DNA from: an uncultured Eubacteriales bacterium
GTDB lineage: Bacteria; Bacillota; Clostridia; Oscillospirales; Acutalibacteraceae
NCBI GenBank assembly: GCA_934454655.1
Contig: CAKSFK010000007.1
Span: 7,553 to 71,552, forward strand
Direction: 5' to 3'
DNA length: 64,000 nucleotides
Part shown: one piece after another, positions 10,041-17,979 of the stretch
Position numbering within the stretch: the stretch's first letter is position 1
Layout of the letters: the number at the start of each line of letters is the position of its first letter
Notes under the pieces: model-generated
Told to the model about the DNA's origin: nothing
What the model saw: only the letters and a program-made list of their open reading frames with translations
Databases searched by the model: none
Made by a program: the position numbers and the translations under genes

Positions 10041-11024
10041 ATGTTAAAAATAAAAAACAATGATGTTTCGGCTGTTCTTCGCAGATATAAGCGAAAAAGG
10101 GCGGCAATTAATGCGGCTGTGACGCTTTTCAGGCTTGTGCTGCTTACCGCAATAGGATATATTGTAATTTATCCGTTGCTTTATATGATAGTAACGTCAC
10201 TGCGTTCCACCGAATCGTACAGCGACCCGGGAGTTATCTGGCTTTTAAAGGACTATCACTGGGAAAACTATAAAGACGCGTTTGAAGCCATAAAATTTCC
10301 CACAAGCTTTAAAAATACAATTCTTATAGAAATTGTAAGCGCCTTTATAGAGATTGCAAGCTGCTCGGTAGTGGCGTACGGAATAGCAAGATTTGAATTT
10401 AAAACCAAAAAGCTCACAATGGTTATTTTAATTCTTACCATTGTTATCCCCACGCAGATGATAGTAATTCCGCAAATGCTTAACTTTTCACAGCTTGATC
10501 TTTTCGGAATTCTCGGCGGTATAAACAAGCTTACCGGCGTTGACCTGCGTGTTAATATATTGGATACGCCGCTTACGTTCTATCTGCCTTCTTTGTTTGG
10601 AATAGGCTTGAAATCAGGAATAATGATATATATTTATATTCAGTTTTTTAAAGGTCTGCCTAAAGAGCTCGAAGAGGCGGCGTGGATAGACGGCGCGGGA
10701 CCCGTGAGAACATTCTTAAAAATAGCAATACCGTCCTCAGGTGTTGTTATTCTTACAGTTACCATTTTTTCACTTGTGTGGCACTGGAACGACTATTATC
10801 TTGCGGGAATGTTTATGAACGATAACAGCCCGTTGGCGCTTACAATAGCAAATCTGCCCGATCTGCTTCCTACATTGGGCTTTGGGCATACCATTATTAA
10901 TAACAGAGCAGGTTCCGTGCTTATGGCGGCGTGCTTTATGTATGTGCTGCCGATGCTTATAATGTATATGTGTGTTCAGAATAAATTTGTCAAGTCTATC
11001 GACAGGGTTGGTATTACGGGCTAA
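10041..11024 (+). CDS. Carbohydrate ABC transporter permease (second pair), MalG/UgpE type
   Basis: Partner of the preceding permease, 11 bases downstream with an AGGTGAAGG ribosome site at its front. The EAA loop is EEAAWIDGAGPVRTFLKIAIP. The protein is 327 residues, slightly longer than usual for MalG because of an insertion before the EAA loop (LTGVDLRVNILDTPLTFYLP). It closes the set of transport genes; the cluster then continues into an esterase gene. The presence of two permease pairs but only one visible solute-binding gene means another binding protein may lie upstream of the window. Confidence 0.9.
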   Translation: MLKIKNNDVSAVLRRYKRKRAAINAAVTLFRLVLLTAIGYIVIYPLLYMIVTSLRSTESYSDPGVIWLLKDYHWENYKDAFEAIKFPTSFKNTILIEIVSAFIEIASCSVVAYGIARFEFKTKKLTMVILILTIVIPTQMIVIPQMLNFSQLDLFGILGGINKLTGVDLRVNILDTPLTFYLPSLFGIGLKSGIMIYIYIQFFKGLPKELEEAAWIDGAGPVRTFLKIAIPSSGVVILTVTIFSLVWHWNDYYLAGMFMNDNSPLALTIANLPDLLPTLGFGHTIINNRAGSVLMAACFMYVLPMLIMYMCVQNKFVKSIDRVGITG

Positions 11025-11091
11025 CCTACGGAAAAGCTTGTAATAGTTACACGGCGCTGTCATAATGTTAGCCGAAGTGAGGTTTCGAGTA

Positions 11092-12186
11092 ATGTTAGAA
11101 GAAATGTTAAAAAGCAGAGAGCTGCCTCCGCTTAAATCCGTGGAAGAAATGACGGAAATTCTTTGCCGCGAGGAATACGGCGACCTTCCCGATGTTCCGT
11201 ACACCGTTACCGTAAGCGACCCTAAAACGGAGGAGGAACGTTTCCCGCCGCGCGGGGTGGATCTTTCCAGGGTTGACCTTACGATTACCACCGAGTACGG
11301 TTCTCATACATTTCCTGTATACAGGCTTCTTAATCACAACGGCGGCAAGCACCCGTTCTTTGTTTATATGGATTTTTATAAGGAGTGTCCCTCTAATTAT
11401 TATCCTATTGAATTGGCGGCGGAGCGCGGATTTAATGTTCTGTCCTTCTGCTATGAGGAAGCGACGCTTGACAAAAACGAGTTTGAAAGCGGAGTGGCAA
11501 AAATTCTGCTTCCCGAGGGGCGAAAGGACGGCCGCACCTGCGGAAAAATAGGGCTGTGGGCTTTTTGCGCTATGCGGGTTATGGATTACGCGCTGACGCT
11601 TGAAGAAAACGACCCCGAGCAAGGGGCTGTTCTCGGTCACTCAAGACTGGGCAAAACCGCGCTTTATACCGGTATGCTGGATACGAGATTCCGTTACGTT
11701 ATTTCAAACAGTGCAGGCTGTGCCGGAGATACGCTTGTCCGCGGCGGACTTGCCGTGCGCGGCGTAAACGGCAAACACGGCGATCCTGGTGAATCTGTAA
11801 GGCGTATTTCCACAAAATACGGCTACTGGTTTTGCAAAAATTATGCCCGCCACGGTGAAACCAATATTCCCCAAGGCTTTGATCAGCACTATCTGCTTGC
11901 AACAATCGCTCCGCGGTTTGTTGAAATCGGCTCTTCCGACGATGACGATTGGGCAGACCCCGATTCGCAGCAGCTATGCTGTCTTGCGGCAGGGAAGATG
12001 TGGGAAAAGCATTACGGATTGCCGGGACTTGTTCACGGCGACAGAATATTAGAACCGGGCGAGGAACTGCTTAAAGGCTGTGTGGGTTATCACAGAAGAA
12101 AGGGTCAGCACTTTCTTTCGTATCACGACTGGAACGCATATATGGATTTTGCCGAGCTTCACCGCGATGATGTTTTGCCGAGGTAA
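11092..12186 (+). CDS. Alpha/beta hydrolase of the CE15 glucuronoyl-esterase type
   Basis: A 364-residue cytoplasmic protein (no signal peptide). The nucleophile elbow VLGHSRLGKTAL followed by DTRFRYVISNSAGCAG matches the CE15 4-O-methylglucuronoyl methylesterase signature (GxSRxGK) with the catalytic serine in HSR. The catalytic histidine is probably that in GQHFLSYHDW near the C-terminus. I chose the ATG at 11092 because GTGAGG at 11077-11082 is 9 bases upstream; the ATG at 11065 has no such site. It follows the second permease pair by 67 bases and shares the strand, so it is likely the intracellular enzyme that de-esterifies the imported sugar. CE15 enzymes are usually secreted, so the cytoplasmic location is notable. 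Other acyl-esterase activities are possible. Confidence 0.75.
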   Translation: MLEEMLKSRELPPLKSVEEMTEILCREEYGDLPDVPYTVTVSDPKTEEERFPPRGVDLSRVDLTITTEYGSHTFPVYRLLNHNGGKHPFFVYMDFYKECPSNYYPIELAAERGFNVLSFCYEEATLDKNEFESGVAKILLPEGRKDGRTCGKIGLWAFCAMRVMDYALTLEENDPEQGAVLGHSRLGKTALYTGMLDTRFRYVISNSAGCAGDTLVRGGLAVRGVNGKHGDPGESVRRISTKYGYWFCKNYARHGETNIPQGFDQHYLLATIAPRFVEIGSSDDDDWADPDSQQLCCLAAGKMWEKHYGLPGLVHGDRILEPGEELLKGCVGYHRRKGQHFLSYHDWNAYMDFAELHRDDVLPR

Positions 12187-12233
12187 GCGAGAATAAAAAA
12201 GTCGGTATAAAAAAACAAAATATACAAATAATG

Positions 12234-12289
12234 TTTACAGGTGCAATACCAATAGGGCTTAAAAAAGCGTACGGTACGGCACCTGTAAA
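12234..12289. other. Perfect 11-bp inverted repeat between the sugar cluster and spoVAC
   Basis: TTTACAGGTGC at 12234-12244 is repeated inverted as GCACCTGTAAA at 12279-12289, with a 34-base loop that itself contains GTACGGTAC. The 3' side is followed by TTAATTTT. It may be the terminator of the sugar cluster or an operator or leader for spoVAC; sequence alone does not decide. Confidence 0.4.
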
Positions 12290-12324
12290 TTAATTTTATA
12301 TTTAAAAAGAACGGAGTTATGCTT

Positions 12325-12774
12325 ATGCGGCCCGAAGATAAAGAATACTCGGAAATGACAAAAAAGGCATCTCCCGCTTCTCCCAAAATAGCCGATTTTT
12401 TGTGGGCTTACTGTGTTGGCGGATTGATATGTGTTATAGGTCAGCTTTTCTTTGAACTTTATTCATCGCTTGATATGTCCGAAAAAGCGGTAAAAATGGC
12501 AGTGCCGTGTACCCTGATCTTTATAGCGGCATTGCTTACGGGGCTCAGGCTTTTTGATAAGATCGCGAAACGCGCGGGAGCGGGAACTCTTGTACCGATA
12601 ACGGGATTTTCAAACGCCGTTGTTTCGCCCGCGATAGAGTTTAAAAGAGAGGGCTTTGTTCTCGGCGTGGGAGCAAAAATGTTTTCAATAGCAGGTCCTG
12701 TTATTGTCTACGGAACGGTGGCAAGCATTGTTTACGGTATAATATATTATTTGTTTCACATTTACCCGGGCTGA
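12325..12774 (+). CDS. spoVAC: Stage V sporulation protein AC, forespore membrane channel subunit
   Basis: A 149-residue membrane protein. It has the family line DFLWAYCVGGLICVIGQ near the N-terminus and ends with GVGAKMFSIAGPVIVYG, both characteristic of SpoVAC, a subunit of the SpoVA channel that moves dipicolinic acid across the inner spore membrane. About four hydrophobic segments are visible. The start at 12325 is preferred over the ATG at 12319 because GGAG at 12313-12316 lies 8 bases before it. In Bacillus and many Clostridia spoVAC is followed directly by spoVAD and spoVAE; here the next gene is on the other strand, so this copy stands alone. SpoVAE proteins share the C-terminal motif, but the length and N-terminus fit SpoVAC better. 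Confidence 0.85.
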   Translation: MRPEDKEYSEMTKKASPASPKIADFLWAYCVGGLICVIGQLFFELYSSLDMSEKAVKMAVPCTLIFIAALLTGLRLFDKIAKRAGAGTLVPITGFSNAVVSPAIEFKREGFVLGVGAKMFSIAGPVIVYGTVASIVYGIIYYLFHIYPG

Positions 12775-12880
12775 CAACCAAGGCAGGTGAGAATACACAG
12801 TTTGGGGCAGGTTAGGATTATTTTAACTTGCCTCTACATAATATGTTAATCTCCGGATGCTGCATATCGGGCGCCGTAAA

Positions 12881-12939
12881 GGGCTGCTGCGTTAAGATGA
12901 TTTTGTGCGGAGAGTTTCTTTAACGCTGCAGCCCGATTT
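12881..12939. terminator. Convergent hairpin between spoVAC and the capA-like gene
   Basis: GGGCTGCTGCGTTAA (12881-12895) pairs with TTAACGCTGCAGCCC (12920-12934) with one mismatch, followed by GATTTT on the plus strand. It lies between convergent genes, fitting a terminator for spoVAC and possibly for both. Confidence 0.55.
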
Positions 12940-12945
12940 TGCCGT

Positions 12946-14277
12946 TTATTTAAACGTAATTTCGCACCCTATGGATTGCTGACATTCCGTAAGCCCTGCG
13001 GCAACAATCGCCTTTGTGCGGGCGTAAGAGTCTGCCGCACGCCTTGCGGACGCGGCGTCAAGCGAATATTTCGTATTCCCGTCATCCGCGTTTTCAAGCG
13101 GATAGACCGTGTATAAATATCCGCTACCTCCGCGGTATTTGTTAACCCACGTGGGTATCAGCTTTAAGTCCGAAAGTACCGTTCCGCTGCCGTTCTTTTT
13201 TAATGTGAAGCTGAAAAGCATGCCGTCTTCGGTATGCCCCGAGGGACAGCTGTCCATAAGTTCCTTACGCTGGTTTGAAACAAAGTTTCCGGTTGAATAA
13301 AGGCATACCGTGGTCCCACCGCCCTCCGAGTGGATAAGCTCAACGGGCTGTACAACGTGCGGGTGGCTTCCGATTATCATATCGACCCCGAGGTTTGAAA
13401 GCTTTTGCGCAATTGTTTTCTGCCAGGTGTTAGGCGTAAGCTGATATTCATTTCCCCAGTGCATATAGAACAGTATGAATTCGGCACCTTCCGACTTCAT
13501 ACCGCTTATCATTTCCTGCGCCGCGGAATAAAACTCATCTATTTTGTCGTAGTTAAATGTGTTTATGAGACTGTTGGCTTCTTCGGCAATAATAGCGCCG
13601 TTAAGGTATTTCCTGCCGGCAAGCTGTCCGCTTGTTTCATAGGTGAAATTCGCAATGCCTATCTTAATTTTGTTTATTTCCTTTACGGTGTAGGAAGGGT
13701 CGTTGTTCGTTTCCTTTGTTCCCGTAAATTCAATGCCTCGTTCTTTAAGCATCTGTGCGGTTCGTTTAAGCCCGAACAGCCCCGTATCGTAACAGTGGTT
13801 GTTTGCGGTTATCAGATAATTAAGTCCCGACGCCTTAATTGCGTCAGCCAGGCTGTCCGGCGTGTTGAATGCGGGGTAACCGCTGTATTTGCCCGATTGC
13901 GTTCCGCCGAATGTCACTTCTAGGTTGGCAACCGAAAGGTCTGCTTTGCCGAAATACGCCGAAACCTCTTTGAATATCGGTGTAAAATCATATCCGCCGT
14001 CTGCCGTTTTTGCGCCGTCAAGCTGGGTTGAGTGTACCATAATATCGCCCGTTGAAAGCACGGTTGCGGTTGTTTCCCGCACCGCGCTTGATGCCGCGGC
14101 GGAACCTTGGGAACTGTTGCCGCCCTTATCCGTTTCGGCACCGCGGTTTATAAGCACATTTACGGTAAACGCAATAAGCGCCGCTGCCGCAACCAAAACC
14201 GCCGCACAGCAAATAAAGAATATCCTGCGCCTTATTATAGCCTGTTGTCTTTTTGTTCTTTTTCCTGCCAATTTCAT
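12946..14277 (-). CDS. CapA family metallophosphatase-like protein, membrane anchored
   Basis: A 443-residue protein with an N-terminal basic stretch and a membrane anchor (IFFICCAAVLVAAAALIAF), then an extracytoplasmic PGA_cap/CapA domain. Diagnostic lines are LSTGDIMVHS near residue 85, ADLSVANLEVTFGG, ITANNHCYDTG, FLYMHWGNEY and MIIGSHPHVVQPVE, which carry the metal-binding residues of the calcineurin-like fold. The family is named from poly-gamma-glutamate synthesis, but stand-alone copies without capB and capC, as here, have no known substrate. The start is ATG 14277 directly after a GTG at 14280; GGAG lies just upstream at very short spacing, so the exact start is uncertain. It is transcribed away from luxS. 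Confidence 0.85.
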   Translation of the reverse strand: MKLAGKRTKRQQAIIRRRIFFICCAAVLVAAAALIAFTVNVLINRGAETDKGGNSSQGSAAASSAVRETTATVLSTGDIMVHSTQLDGAKTADGGYDFTPIFKEVSAYFGKADLSVANLEVTFGGTQSGKYSGYPAFNTPDSLADAIKASGLNYLITANNHCYDTGLFGLKRTAQMLKERGIEFTGTKETNNDPSYTVKEINKIKIGIANFTYETSGQLAGRKYLNGAIIAEEANSLINTFNYDKIDEFYSAAQEMISGMKSEGAEFILFYMHWGNEYQLTPNTWQKTIAQKLSNLGVDMIIGSHPHVVQPVELIHSEGGGTTVCLYSTGNFVSNQRKELMDSCPSGHTEDGMLFSFTLKKNGSGTVLSDLKLIPTWVNKYRGGSGYLYTVYPLENADDGNTKYSLDAASARRAADSYARTKAIVAAGLTECQQSIGCEITFK

Positions 14278-14382
14278 CACTCCGATTTAAATAATAACCC
14301 ATAATGTAAAAAAAAGCAATAATAAGTCTTTAAAACGAAATAAAAATGTGGTACAATATTTTAAAAATGTCGGAGGAAAAGA

Positions 14383-14844
14383 ATGAAAAGAATTGCAAGC
14401 TTTTCGGTTAATCACAATACTTTGGATAAAGGAATGTATATTTCCAGAGTTGATGGTGATGCCGTGACTTATGATATACGTATGAAAAAGCCGAACGGAG
14501 GCGATTACCTTTCCAATGGCGCAATGCACACATTTGAACATCTTTTTGCAACATACGTCCGTAATACGAATTATGCCGACAGCATTATTTACGTAGGCCC
14601 TATGGGGTGCAGAACGGGCTTTTATTTTATTGTGAGGGATAATGTTACTTCGGCTGAGGCATTACGGCTTGTTAAGGATTGCTTTGAATTTATAAGTAAT
14701 TTTAAGGGCGTGATACCGGGCACGACAAAACGCGAGTGCGGAAACTACCTTGAGCACGATCTGCCGGGTGCGATAGGTGTTGCCGCCGATATGTTAAAGG
14801 TGCTTGAAAACCGTACGGAAAATGATATGAAATACCCGGAGTGA
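14383..14844 (+). CDS. luxS: S-ribosylhomocysteine lyase (autoinducer-2 synthesis)
   Basis: A 153-residue cytoplasmic enzyme that splits S-ribosylhomocysteine into homocysteine and DPD, the precursor of AI-2, as part of the activated methyl cycle. The metal site HTFEH is present (H49, H53) with the third ligand C119 in the RECGNY motif; catalytic E52 and C76 (MGCRTGFY) are conserved, so the enzyme looks active. The start has a clear CGGAGG site 8 bases upstream and a TACAAT -10-like box lies at 14352-14357. No pfs/mtnN gene is adjacent. The next gene begins 5 bases after the stop and its ribosome site GGAG lies inside the luxS end, so the two are translationally coupled. Confidence 0.97.
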   Translation: MKRIASFSVNHNTLDKGMYISRVDGDAVTYDIRMKKPNGGDYLSNGAMHTFEHLFATYVRNTNYADSIIYVGPMGCRTGFYFIVRDNVTSAEALRLVKDCFEFISNFKGVIPGTTKRECGNYLEHDLPGAIGVAADMLKVLENRTENDMKYPE

Positions 14845-14848
14845 GAAA

Positions 14849-15994
14849 ATGGAAATAACATTAGAGGAACTTGAAAACCTCTCGGATTATACGCTTTACG
14901 ATATGCGCAGCGAATATGACCGCTCATACGGCTTTATTCCCGGCTCTGTTCCTGCCGCCGCCGAGGAGCTGGTAAACAACCCCCCGACGGGAAACGCCAA
15001 CATTGTAATATACTGCGCGCACGGCGTTTTCAGTGTTGATGTTGCCGAAAAGCTTTGTGAAAAGGGCTTGAACGCATACAGCCTGAAAGGCGGCTATCTT
15101 GCGTGGCTTAAGGAGGAAATGAATAAAAAAGCCGCTGATGATTTTTGCGAAAATGTTGAAAGAAGCATACGCAAAAAGTTTAGAAAACAGATATACAACC
15201 GTTTTATAAAGGCGCTCAGCGAGTACGAACTCGTAAATGAGGGCGACAGCGTGGCGGTGTGCATATCCGGCGGAAAAGACTCAATGCTTATGGCAAAGCT
15301 TTTTTCCGAACTGAAAAAATACAGCAAGGTCAATTTTGATGTAAAATACCTTGTAATGGACCCCGGTTATAACGCCGAAAACCGCAGGATAATAGAAAAA
15401 AACGCAAAACGTCTTAAAATTCCGATTGAAATATTTGAAACAAACATATTTGAATCGGTTTACAATGTCGAAAAATCGCCCTGCTATCTCTGCGCCCGTA
15501 TGCGCCGCGGGTATTTGTATAATTTCGCACGCAGACTGGGCTGCAATAAAATTGCGCTCGGTCATCATTATGACGATGTTATAGAAACAATTTTAATGGG
15601 TATGCTCTACGGTGCTCAGGTTCAAACTATGATGCCTAAGCTTCACAGCACCAATTTTGAGGGAATGGAACTTATCCGTCCGCTTTACTTTATCCGCGAG
15701 GATGATATTAAAGCATGGCGTGATTATAACGGACTGCACTTTATACAGTGCGCCTGCAAATTTACGGATACCTGCACCACCTGCGGCGGGGAGCATCAGT
15801 CGAAACGGGTGGAGATAAAAGAACTGATAAAAAGTCTTAGGCTTAAAAATCCGGACGTTGAAAAATGTATATTTAAAAGCGTTGAAAATGTAAATATCAA
15901 CACCGTTGTTGCTTACAAAAAAGATGGGGTAAAGCATCATTTTCTTGATGATTATGACAAGAAAACGCCGAACCCGACCGATAACGGAGATTAA
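14849..15994 (+). CDS. Rhodanese-TtcA fusion: PP-loop tRNA thiolation-type protein
   Basis: A 381-residue two-domain protein. Residues 1-90 are a rhodanese domain with the active cysteine C56 in YCAHGV, expected to carry a persulfide. Residues 110-345 are a PP-loop ATPase of the TtcA family, with SGGKDS at 140-145, a CxxC pair at C212 and C215 (PCYLCARMRRGYLY), the GHHYDDVIET line, and further cysteines C301, C303, C309 and C312. TtcA makes 2-thiocytidine at position 32 of tRNA and binds an Fe-S cluster through the CxxC pair and a third cysteine. The fusion suggests the rhodanese part delivers sulfur to the PP-loop part in cis. The position right behind luxS, whose product is homocysteine, is a suggestive sulfur link. 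Family membership is firm, the exact modified nucleotide is not. Confidence 0.85.
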   Translation: MEITLEELENLSDYTLYDMRSEYDRSYGFIPGSVPAAAEELVNNPPTGNANIVIYCAHGVFSVDVAEKLCEKGLNAYSLKGGYLAWLKEEMNKKAADDFCENVERSIRKKFRKQIYNRFIKALSEYELVNEGDSVAVCISGGKDSMLMAKLFSELKKYSKVNFDVKYLVMDPGYNAENRRIIEKNAKRLKIPIEIFETNIFESVYNVEKSPCYLCARMRRGYLYNFARRLGCNKIALGHHYDDVIETILMGMLYGAQVQTMMPKLHSTNFEGMELIRPLYFIREDDIKAWRDYNGLHFIQCACKFTDTCTTCGGEHQSKRVEIKELIKSLRLKNPDVEKCIFKSVENVNINTVVAYKKDGVKHHFLDDYDKKTPNPTDNGD

Positions 15995-16156
15995 TTTAAG
16001 CACATTTTACAAACTTGGGACGGTGGTTTTTGGTATCTGTAATGATTTTGTAACTTTTTTGTGTATTTTATGAATTATCACTTGAAAAATTACCCCCAAT
16101 TGTGTAAAATAGAAATTAATAGGTTATAATATTTTTTTAAGGGATGTGCATTAACT

Positions 16157-17233
16157 ATGTCTAACCGTCTTTTTCAGGGTGTTATTCACCAGATGAAGGA
16201 TGCAATTGACCGTTCGTTCGGCGTTATTGATGAAAACTTTACAATAATCGCCTGCAGTGAACTCGGCAGAATCGGCGAAAATATTGAGGGGTTCGCTATG
16301 CCTGCCGGAGATACATACGTAAATAAAGGATTTACTTATAAAAGCGTCGGAACAACGCAGGGAACAAATTATATTGTTTTTGTTGAGGGCGATGACCTGC
16401 TCGCGACAAAGTATGCGTCGGTTTTAGCGGTTTCGTTTGCCAATATAAAGTTCTACTATGACGAAAAGTATGACCGCAGCAATTTTATTAAGAACATAAT
16501 TCTTGATAACATTCTGCCGGGCGACATTTATTTAAAGGCGCGCGAGCTTTATTTTAATTCGGATGTATCGCGTACCGTTATTCTTATCCGCGCGGTGGAC
16601 AGGCATGATGTTTCCATTTATGACATCGTTCAGAACCTGTTCCCCGATAAATCGAAGGATTTTGTCATTAATATAAACGAATCGGACATTGCCCTTGTTA
16701 AGGAAACAAGTGCCGGTATCGATTCAAAGACGATTGAAAAACTGGCTTCAACCATTGCCGACACGGTTTCGGGCGAGTTTTATGTTCACGTCGTTGTCGG
16801 AATAGGCACAACGGTTGATAATTTAAAGGATCTTGCGCGTTCGTTTAAGGAAGCTCAGGCAGCACTCGAAGTCGGCAAGGTGTTTGATACAGAAAAAACA
16901 ATTGTGTCCTACGACAACCTCGGTATAGCAAGGCTTATTTATCAGCTGCCCACCACGCTTTGTGAAACATTCCTAAAGGAAGTGTTTAAGCGCGGCTCGA
17001 TTGAAAGCCTTGACCAGGAAACGCTTTTCACAATTCAGCGTTTCTTTGAAAACAACCTTAACGTTTCCGAAACGTCAAGAAAGCTGTTTGTTCACCGTAA
17101 TACATTGGTTTACAGACTGGAAAAAATCAAAAAGATCACGGGACTCGATCTGCGCGAGTTTGACCATGCAATCATATTTAAGATTGCGCTTATGGTTAAC
17201 AAGTATTTAAAGAGCAATCCCATTAAGTATTAA
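16157..17233 (+). CDS. PucR/CdaR-type transcriptional regulator
   Basis: A 358-residue regulator. The C-terminus has the PucR helix-turn-helix (HTH_30) with NLNVSETSRKLFVHRNTLVYRLEKI near residues 302-326, and the middle contains the GGDEF-like linker domain seen in CdaR-type proteins (VVVGIGTTVDNLKDLARSFKEAQAAL). The N-terminus (RSFGVIDENFTIIACSE) resembles a small ligand-sensing domain. AAGGGA at 16139-16144 is the likely ribosome site and TATAAT at 16125-16130 a likely -10 box. ftsE follows after 23 bases on the same strand, so this regulator seems to head a cell-division operon; what signal it reads is unknown. Confidence 0.85.
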   Translation: MSNRLFQGVIHQMKDAIDRSFGVIDENFTIIACSELGRIGENIEGFAMPAGDTYVNKGFTYKSVGTTQGTNYIVFVEGDDLLATKYASVLAVSFANIKFYYDEKYDRSNFIKNIILDNILPGDIYLKARELYFNSDVSRTVILIRAVDRHDVSIYDIVQNLFPDKSKDFVININESDIALVKETSAGIDSKTIEKLASTIADTVSGEFYVHVVVGIGTTVDNLKDLARSFKEAQAALEVGKVFDTEKTIVSYDNLGIARLIYQLPTTLCETFLKEVFKRGSIESLDQETLFTIQRFFENNLNVSETSRKLFVHRNTLVYRLEKIKKITGLDLREFDHAIIFKIALMVNKYLKSNPIKY

Positions 17234-17256
17234 CCGAAAGAGTGAGTCTTTAGTAA

Positions 17257-17979
17257 ATGGAAGAGGTATCCCTTAACAGTGCAGCAATGCCCGAAAGCAG
17301 ACCGATAATCGAATTTCGCGGCGTTTCAAAAACATATCCCACGGGAACGCACGCTTTAGAGGATGTAAATATAAGAATAAATAACGGCGAGTTTGTGTTT
17401 GTCGTCGGTTCGTCGGGCGCGGGAAAAAGCACGTTTATGAAGCTTATTATGCGCGAGGAAAAGGCTAACACCGGCATTATTACCGTTAACGGCTTTAACC
17501 TTACAAATATGAAGCGCAAGCAAGTACCGATGCTCAGGCGCACAATGGGTATAGTTTTTCAGGATTTCCGCCTTATACCCACAATGAACGTTTTTCAAAA
17601 CGTTGCGTTTGCAATGCACGTTGTCGGCGCCGGCGACAGGGACGTTAGGCGTGAGGTTTCAAAAGCCCTTTCAAAGGTGGGGCTCGGTCACAAGGCGCGT
17701 TCAATGCCGGCGCAGCTTTCCGGCGGCGAACAGCAGCGCGTGGGTCTTGCGCGCGCGCTTGTCAATTCGCCCGACCTTATCATTGCCGATGAGCCTACGG
17801 GAAATGTTGACCCGAATATGTCTTATGAGATAGTGGCGCTGTTAAGCGAGATAAACCGCCGCGGAACAACGGTGCTTATGGTAACGCACGACCACAATCT
17901 CGTCAGGGATTTTCAACACCGTGTAATTATGCTTGACGGCGGAAAAATAGTTGCAGATAATGCCGGAGGAAGCTTTTAA
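17257..17979 (+). CDS. ftsE: Cell division ATP-binding protein FtsE
   Basis: The ATPase of the FtsEX complex, 240 residues. Walker A is GSSGAGKST, the Q-loop FQDFRLIP, the signature LSGGEQQRVGLARAL and Walker B with DEPTGNVDP. The line RRTMGIVFQDFRL is typical of FtsE rather than other LolD-like ATPases. Compared with most FtsE proteins it has a short extra N-terminal tail (about 16 residues before IIEFRGVSKTY). GGAGG at the end of the gene serves ftsX, which begins directly after the stop codon. FtsE acts on the inner face of the membrane at the septum and transmits ATP hydrolysis through FtsX to a cell-wall hydrolase. Confidence 0.96.
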   Translation: MEEVSLNSAAMPESRPIIEFRGVSKTYPTGTHALEDVNIRINNGEFVFVVGSSGAGKSTFMKLIMREEKANTGIITVNGFNLTNMKRKQVPMLRRTMGIVFQDFRLIPTMNVFQNVAFAMHVVGAGDRDVRREVSKALSKVGLGHKARSMPAQLSGGEQQRVGLARALVNSPDLIIADEPTGNVDPNMSYEIVALLSEINRRGTTVLMVTHDHNLVRDFQHRVIMLDGGKIVADNAGGSF

